The notes under the pieces are model-generated. The model ran no database searches, was not told the origin of the DNA, and saw only the letters and a list, made by a program, of their open reading frames with translations. 36,562 nucleotides of DNA. Source: Apilactobacillus sp. GTDB taxonomy: Bacteria > Bacillota > Bacilli > Lactobacillales > Lactobacillaceae. The DNA lies in contig NZ_JAMBKT010000009.1 of the NCBI RefSeq assembly GCF_025290035.1, positions 1 to 36,562 on the forward strand, in the 5' to 3' direction. Below are positions 31,908-36,562 of the stretch, piece after piece (positions within the stretch are counted from its first letter, which is position 1; the number at the start of each line of letters is the position of its first letter). A program made the translations under genes and the position numbers.

Positions 31908-33029
31908 TTATTTAAATAAATTTACTTCGTCTAATAATCGATCTATGTCTGAACCCACAACTGTAATATGTCCCATCTTTCTTTGTGGTTTGATGGCTAC
32001 CTTACCATAATCATGGAAATTCCAATTAGGGTGATTGAATAGTGCTTGTCTACCAGTGGTTAGGTCATCCCCTAACAAATTCACCATGACGGCGGAATTG
32101 ATTAGTGATACTTCTGGTAGGGTTAAATTACAAATGCTTAATATGTGGGCTTTAAATTGCGAAATACTGCAGGCCTCAATTGAATAGTGTCCAGAGTTAT
32201 GTGGTCTTGGTGCTAATTCATTTACTAGTAGCTTTCCGTCAGCCATTTGGAAAAATTCAATCCCTAAAACGCCCATTAAATCTAATTCTTGCGCAATTTT
32301 AGTTGCGATATTTTTCGCATTTACATGAACAGATTCATCGGTTCTGGCTGGAATAATACTAGTGTGTAAAATATGATTTTTATGGATATTTTCACTGAGT
32401 GGAAAAACTGTCACTTTACCGGTGATATCTCGTCCGACCATAATAGAAACTTCTTTTACAAAAGATTGTTTCTTTTCATATATCCATTGAACTGAATTTA
32501 ACTGATTAGCAGCCGAATTCATGTCAGATTCGTTATTAATATCAAACTGTCCATGACCATCGTATCCGCCTTCAGCCGTTTTTAAAATCGCTGGAGTGCC
32601 AATCGTTCTATATGCATTCATTAAGTCTGCTTGGTTATTAACTTCAGCAAATTCAGTCACGGGTGCACCAATTTGTTTTAAGAATCTCTTTTCTGTAATT
32701 CGATTACTAGTAATCGTTAATTCGCTTATGGGTTGTGGTATGTAGGTCATGTCATCAACTTGTTGCATGGCATCTTGATCAACATTTTCGAACTCGTAAG
32801 TTATTACATCAGATTTTTGCGCTAATTCTTTCATTGCATCCAAATCATCATAATCAGCAATAATTTGAAAATCGGCAACTTGAGCAGCGGGGGCATCTTC
32901 AGTTGGGTCTAATACCCCAACCTTATATCCCATCTCTTTGGCCACTAATGCCATCATCTGCCCTAGTTGGCCACCGCCTAAGATTCCGATAGTGGATGGA
33001 GGTAAAATTGGTTGATTATAGTTGCTCAT
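31908..33029 (-). CDS. purK: N5-carboxyaminoimidazole ribonucleotide synthase
   Basis: PurK uses ATP and bicarbonate to carboxylate AIR, giving N5-CAIR for PurE. The 373-residue ATP-grasp enzyme shows I-G-I-L-G-G-G-Q-L-G-Q-M-M near the N-terminus, L-K-T-A-E-G-G-Y-D-G-H-G-Q and the metal-binding V-N-E-L-A-P-R-P-H-N-S-G-H-Y. The frame continues 23 codons further up inside purE. I start at M-S-N-Y-N, which overlaps the purE stop by 14 bp and has the glycine-rich loop at the usual distance; the ribosome site (GAGAG) is weak, so coupling to purE translation is likely. Confidence 0.96.
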   Translation of the reverse strand: MSNYNQPILPPSTIGILGGGQLGQMMALVAKEMGYKVGVLDPTEDAPAAQVADFQIIADYDDLDAMKELAQKSDVITYEFENVDQDAMQQVDDMTYIPQPISELTITSNRITEKRFLKQIGAPVTEFAEVNNQADLMNAYRTIGTPAILKTAEGGYDGHGQFDINNESDMNSAANQLNSVQWIYEKKQSFVKEVSIMVGRDITGKVTVFPLSENIHKNHILHTSIIPARTDESVHVNAKNIATKIAQELDLMGVLGIEFFQMADGKLLVNELAPRPHNSGHYSIEACSISQFKAHILSICNLTLPEVSLINSAVMVNLLGDDLTTGRQALFNHPNWNFHDYGKVAIKPQRKMGHITVVGSDIDRLLDEVNLFK

Positions 33030-33495
33030 TGCTCTCGATTGCCCCCTTACTTTGTCTTTCACGGAAATCCTCAAGATTGTTCGCAATTTCGGCATCATTC
33101 AATGCTAAGATTTGTGCTGCTAATAATGCTGCATTTTTAGCCCCGGCATCACCGATTGCGACCGTTGCTACTGGAACTCCAGCAGGCATTTGTACGATTG
33201 ATAGTAATGAATCCATTCCATTCAATGTACTGGTCTTAATTGGAATTCCAATTACCGGTAGCGTAGTATTTGCCGCTAACATCCCGGGTAAATGAGCCGC
33301 GCCTCCCGCCGCTGCAATGATTACACGGTAATGTTCGTGTTTTGAGGAACGACCAAATGCTTGTAATTCACTGGGCATGCGATGAGCGGAGATAACTTGC
33401 TTATCATAACTAATCTTTAGCTCATCCAAAACGTCCAATGTACCCTGTATTTTAGGGTAATCAGAGATAGATCCCATCACAACTGCTACATCCAT
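33016..33495 (-). CDS. purE: N5-carboxyaminoimidazole ribonucleotide mutase
   Basis: PurE moves the carboxyl group of N5-CAIR to make CAIR. The 159-residue class I mutase shows V-M-G-S-I-S-D-Y-P near the start, V-I-S-A-H-R-M-P with the catalytic His, and A-A-G-G-A-A-H-L-P-G-M. It is the first gene of the operon. GAGGGGAG lies 8 nt before the ATG, the mRNA leader is only about 26 nt, and a strong promoter with upstream PurBoxes precedes it. Its 3' end overlaps purK by 14 bp. Confidence 0.97.
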   Translation of the reverse strand: MDVAVVMGSISDYPKIQGTLDVLDELKISYDKQVISAHRMPSELQAFGRSSKHEHYRVIIAAAGGAAHLPGMLAANTTLPVIGIPIKTSTLNGMDSLLSIVQMPAGVPVATVAIGDAGAKNAALLAAQILALNDAEIANNLEDFRERQSKGAIESNEQL

Positions 33496-33527
33496 TTATC
33501 TAAACTCCCCTCTTAATCGTTAAATTT

Positions 33528-33556
33528 ATAATAACAACAGATTTTACTTTCGTCAA
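33528..33556 (-). promoter_or_regulatory. Promoter of the purEKCSQLFMNHD operon
   Basis: Minus-strand TTGACG (33556-33551), a 17-bp spacer and TATTAT (33533-33528). The start point would be near 33521, leaving a leader too short for a purine riboswitch. Confidence 0.8.
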
Positions 33557-33560
33557 CACT

Positions 33561-33604
33561 AAATACGAACAATATTATATTTAATTTATATATAGTTCGT
33601 AAAA
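33561..33604 (-). promoter_or_regulatory. Inverted pair of PurBoxes (PurR operator)
   Basis: AAATACGAACAAT (33561-33573) and, inverted, TTTTACGAACTAT (33604-33592) face each other across 18 bp. Both fit the Bacillus/Lactococcus PurBox AWWWCCGAACWWT with one mismatch. They sit just upstream of the -35 element. Confidence 0.75.
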
Positions 33605-33620
33605 ATAACAATTCGGGTAC

Positions 33621-33656
33621 AAAAAAAGACCAATTTTCTCATGATTGGTCTTTTTT
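33621..33656 (-). terminator. Intrinsic terminator of the carboxypeptidase gene
   Basis: GACCAAT / ATTGGTC with a 9-nt loop and a long T-run on the minus strand, immediately before the PurBoxes, insulating the pur operon from upstream transcription. Confidence 0.88.
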
Positions 33657-33661
33657 GTTAA

Positions 33662-34585
33662 TTATTTGAATTCTGGAAATGTTTGATAAATTAATTTGTA
33701 CATTCTAGATTGATCATATGCTTCGTAGCGATCGTTTAGCGTTACGATAATTACTCGATTCTTACCAGGAAGTTGACTAGTACTTACTAGACAGTTTCCG
33801 GCTAGTGGTGTGTATCCAGTTTTTAAACCGTCAACAAAGATAGAAGGAACGTATCTTAATCCACCTTGTAACAATTCATTCGTGTTTCGCATGGTTTGAC
33901 CACTTTGGTAGTAACGATAGTATTTCGCATCGTTAACCACCGCTGGATATAATTTTAGTAGTTGTGAAGCAATTACCGCTAATGATTTAGCAGAGACACG
34001 GTTATAGTCGTAATGGCCACCGTAGCGGATATAGTATGGATATAAGTCATAGTTTTCTAGACCTGATGATGATACAAAACGGGCTTCATTTCCAATGCCA
34101 AAAGCTTGTGCTTGTTGGTTCATTAGACGAATAAAGTTATTGTTAGTACCCGCTACCCATTGTCCTAATGCAATCGCAGCACTATTAGAAGAAGCAATTA
34201 AAGTTGCTCGATATAAGTTTCTAACTGTATAACTGTGGTTAGCTTTCAACACGTAACTACCTAATGATTTATTACGACTCATCTTAGCTAAACTCTTGGA
34301 GATTTTAACTTTTTGATTCCAACCATTAGTGTTTTGCGCTTTTTGCACCGCTAGATATAATGTCATCAACTTCGCAGTAGAAGCTACTGCACGTTTAGTA
34401 TCAGCATTCTTCTGGTAATAAACTTGGTTAGTGTCCATATTCATAACGTAAGTGGCACTACTATGTTTATTATATTTTGCCATTTGGCTATTATAATCAG
34501 CACTCGCACTAACAGACGCTACAGATGATTCCAATGTCACTACAGCAATTAATACCATCATTGCATTTCTTACTTTTTTTATCAT
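33662..34585 (-). CDS. dacA: D-alanyl-D-alanine carboxypeptidase (short PBP5-type)
   Basis: A 307-residue exported penicillin-binding protein that trims the terminal D-Ala from peptidoglycan pentapeptides. All three catalytic motifs are present: S69-T-A-K72, S132-S-N134 and K255-T-G257. The signal peptide is at about residues 1-28. Unlike typical DacA (about 400 residues) it stops soon after the catalytic domain and lacks the C-terminal beta domain and amphipathic membrane anchor, so it may be released or held by its signal. The frame opens at a GTG five codons earlier that is part of the GGGGTG site; the ATG at 34585 gives a standard basic signal start. It is monocistronic. Confidence 0.9.
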   Translation of the reverse strand: MIKKVRNAMMVLIAVVTLESSVASVSASADYNSQMAKYNKHSSATYVMNMDTNQVYYQKNADTKRAVASTAKLMTLYLAVQKAQNTNGWNQKVKISKSLAKMSRNKSLGSYVLKANHSYTVRNLYRATLIASSNSAAIALGQWVAGTNNNFIRLMNQQAQAFGIGNEARFVSSSGLENYDLYPYYIRYGGHYDYNRVSAKSLAVIASQLLKLYPAVVNDAKYYRYYQSGQTMRNTNELLQGGLRYVPSIFVDGLKTGYTPLAGNCLVSTSQLPGKNRVIIVTLNDRYEAYDQSRMYKLIYQTFPEFK

Positions 34586-34688
34586 ATTATCAATTTGCAC
34601 CCCATTAAAAATCTTAGTAAATACTATTCTACTATGATTTACGGGCGTTTAACGTTACAAATTATTACGTTTATGTTATCAAATGTAA

Positions 34689-34717
34689 AAAACCACCTGA
34701 AATTCAGGTGGTTTTTT
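34689..34717 (-). terminator. Intrinsic terminator of pepN
   Basis: AACCACCTGAA / TTCAGGTGGTT with a one-base centre and a T-run on the minus strand, after the pepN stop. Confidence 0.88.
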
Positions 34718-34721
34718 GTAA

Positions 34722-36562
34722 CTATTTAATTGCTGAACGAACAGCGTCTTTTTGAGCTTCAACTAATGCAACTGTTCCTTCAATTGCACTAGTATCCATC
34801 TTAATTTCTCTAGTTAATCCTGGAGTGTCTAGTTTTGGTTCAAAGAAAGCTTTGAATTCATCTAAGCGTTCTTGAGTGTGGAAAATGTTAGAAATAACAG
34901 TAATGAAAGTAGCGAATTCCATGTCACCACCAACAGTATCTTCTAACCATTGCCATTCATCTCTAATCCAGTCCCATGCAAATTGTTGGCCAGCTGGGTT
35001 TCTTAGTACTCCAGCGAACCATGCACGTAAATCTTGTGGCTTAACAACTGAACTATCTTCGAAGTTCGCAACTAGTTTACCAACTAGTTTAGCGTCCTTA
35101 GATGATGTTACAGCGGCACAAATATCTGATTTGAAACTAGGGTCTGTGCTTTGCTTGTATTCTTCGATTAATGCATCGAATGATTCAGCATTAGCATAGT
35201 TCTTCATTTCATTAGATAGAATGTAAACACGTGTATCAGCAGGTAGTGAGATTAAGTTATCTTGGTGATCCAAGTAAATCGCATGTGCTGCTTCTTGGAA
35301 GTCTGGATTGTCAGCGTATAAAGCTGCACCTAAGATGTATGGACGACTTAACTTATCATTGTTGTCTTCACCATCAACACTAACTAAACCTAAACGATTT
35401 AATTGAGCATCACTTAGTTGACGAACAAATTGTTTCAAGTTGTCTGAATCTTGACTACCAGGTTCTACGAACTTCTTCAATGCAGCAACGATAGTGTAAA
35501 CAGCATCGTTAACCACATTTGATTTGCTGTCAGCAAATTGTTTTAAGACTGGGACTACTTCAGCGTAAGAAACCTGCTTAGCTTCTGATAGTAAACGGAA
35601 GTCTTGTAGTAATTGCATCTTTGCAGTTGCATCTAATTGATCAACGTCAGATAAGATGTCATTTTGTAATGTTTCATCGTATTTAACGATAAAGTGAGAA
35701 TTGTTACCAACGTTAATTCTGAATGGTTTACCATTTGAACTACGTAGTTCTTCGTAATCACCTAAATCAATTGATTCTTCACTGAAGATTTCAGGAGCTT
35801 GATCGTAGTTAGCGTTTAAAGGAATTTGCCAACGACGGCCTTCATCCTTACCGGCACCTGTAAAGAATTGAGTTTGTGATAATTTCAAGTGACCATCTTC
35901 AACGAAGGCACTTACTACTGGATAACCCGGTTGTTCTAGCCATGATTCCATAATCTTACCTAAATCAATGTTAGAAGCTTTACCTAAAGCATCCCATAGG
36001 TCACTACCCTTAGCATTATTGTACTTGTGAGCTTCGAAGTAGTTCTTTAGGCCTTCACGCAATGCATCGTCACCGATTAAAGCACGAACCATTACTAACA
36101 TTCTGGCACCCTTAGCATAAACGATGGCACCATCAAATAATGCATCAATTTCAGCTGGGTGGTTAACTTGAACGTGGACTGATTGAACACCGTCAACGGC
36201 ATCACGTTTTAATGCTGCAGGAACATCAGTAGTTTGGAATACTTCCCAAATGTTCCATGAAGGTTCGATTGCATCGATTGCAACGTATTCCATCATGTTG
36301 GCAAAACTTTCGTTCAACCATAGGTCATCCCACCATCTCATGGTTACTAAATCACCGAACCATTGGTGAGCTAGTTCGTGAGCAATCACAGTTGCAACTC
36401 TTTGCTTAACTTCAAATGAAGTGTTGTCAGGATCAACTAATAGGTATGCTTCACGATAGGTAACTAGTCCCCAGTTTTCCATCGCACCGGCAGAAAAGTC
36501 AGGTAGAGCTAATTGCCATGAATGTGGAAGTGGATATGGAGTTTGGTAGAAGTCTTCGAAGA
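34722..36562 (-). CDS. pepN: Aminopeptidase N, C-terminal part (runs off the window)
   Basis: PepN is the cytosolic zinc metalloaminopeptidase (M1 family) that releases N-terminal residues from peptides, a main peptidase of lactic acid bacteria. The window holds 613 codons; the family is about 840-850 residues, so roughly 230 N-terminal residues lie beyond the right edge. Present are the substrate-binding G-A-M-E-N motif (the window's reading continues F-S-A-G-A-M-E-N), the zinc site H-E-L-A-H-Q-W-F-G-D and the third ligand Glu in N-E-S-F-A-N. The C-terminal helical domain is complete. An ATG within GAMEN at 36482 is internal and not the start. Confidence 0.95.
   Translation of the reverse strand, partial: FEDFYQTPYPLPHSWQLALPDFSAGAMENWGLVTYREAYLLVDPDNTSFEVKQRVATVIAHELAHQWFGDLVTMRWWDDLWLNESFANMMEYVAIDAIEPSWNIWEVFQTTDVPAALKRDAVDGVQSVHVQVNHPAEIDALFDGAIVYAKGARMLVMVRALIGDDALREGLKNYFEAHKYNNAKGSDLWDALGKASNIDLGKIMESWLEQPGYPVVSAFVEDGHLKLSQTQFFTGAGKDEGRRWQIPLNANYDQAPEIFSEESIDLGDYEELRSSNGKPFRINVGNNSHFIVKYDETLQNDILSDVDQLDATAKMQLLQDFRLLSEAKQVSYAEVVPVLKQFADSKSNVVNDAVYTIVAALKKFVEPGSQDSDNLKQFVRQLSDAQLNRLGLVSVDGEDNNDKLSRPYILGAALYADNPDFQEAAHAIYLDHQDNLISLPADTRVYILSNEMKNYANAESFDALIEEYKQSTDPSFKSDICAAVTSSKDAKLVGKLVANFEDSSVVKPQDLRAWFAGVLRNPAGQQFAWDWIRDEWQWLEDTVGGDMEFATFITVISNIFHTQERLDEFKAFFEPKLDTPGLTREIKMDTSAIEGTVALVEAQKDAVRSAIK

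Noticed and set aside
33496-33530. Purine riboswitch in the purE leader
   Set aside because: The predicted leader is only about 26 nt, too short for the aptamer.
1-36562. tRNA, rRNA, CRISPR repeats, prophage genes or insertion sequences
   Set aside because: No cloverleaf, no regularly spaced repeats, no integrase, transposase or phage structural genes were seen on either strand.

Overview
The window comes from an AT-rich Gram-positive bacterium. The Shine-Dalgarno sites are strong (AAGGAG, GGAGG, AGGGG), intrinsic terminators follow most genes, and the secreted proteins carry Sec or lipoprotein signals. SEC10/PgrA, YdhK, DUF805, TM2, YwnA/YwnB-like, catabolic AlsS/AlsD and a class IIa-type purS-Q-L arrangement together point to a lactic acid bacterium, most likely Lactobacillaceae. 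The genus is an inference I cannot settle by eye. There are no tRNA or rRNA genes, insertion sequences, phage genes or CRISPR arrays.

Layout. 1-6.2 kb: an orphan oligopeptide-binding lipoprotein, a C26-type glutamine amidotransferase, a membrane-anchored methyltransferase, a Met/His-rich YdhK-like exported protein, a secreted repeat protein and acetolactate decarboxylase (alsD). 6.2-8.4 kb: two long stretches without genes around a glycerol facilitator. 8.4-16.3 kb: mostly single-gene units: a TetR regulator, a BLIP/BamE-like lipoprotein, an old-yellow-enzyme oxidoreductase, an MFS exporter, a small membrane protein with a SEC10/PgrA exported protein, a YdcF-type membrane protein, a 28-residue membrane peptide gene and a CAP-like exported protein. 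16.3-22.1 kb: a divergent marR/alsS pair with a duplicated operator, two DUF805 proteins, a TM2 protein, a coupled NmrA-like/Rrf2 pair and a DUF1003 protein. 22.2-33.5 kb: the purine operon purEKCSQLFMNHD on the minus strand, driven from one promoter with an upstream inverted pair of PurBoxes. 33.6-36.6 kb: a short D,D-carboxypeptidase and the C-terminal part of pepN, which runs off the right edge.

The most striking object is the apparently empty 6.27-6.92 kb interval. Read on the minus strand it has a consensus-like promoter (TTGACA, 17 bp, TATTCT) and ends in a 13-bp intrinsic terminator. The roughly 615 nt between them fold by eye into at least nine hairpins and long-range helices, several needing G-U pairs that exist only in the minus-strand RNA. 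It encodes no credible protein. This fits a large ornate non-coding RNA of the size class of ROOL, which is known from lactobacilli. The family assignment is unproven. A second minus-strand promoter-terminator unit of about 180 nt lies upstream of glpF and may be a small RNA or an attenuated leader.

How the genes work together: AlsS and AlsD would convert pyruvate to acetoin from two separate loci, with alsS under a MarR repressor. The pur operon supplies every step from PRPP to IMP except PurB. GlpF brings in glycerol and appears to be under catabolite control through a cre-like site.
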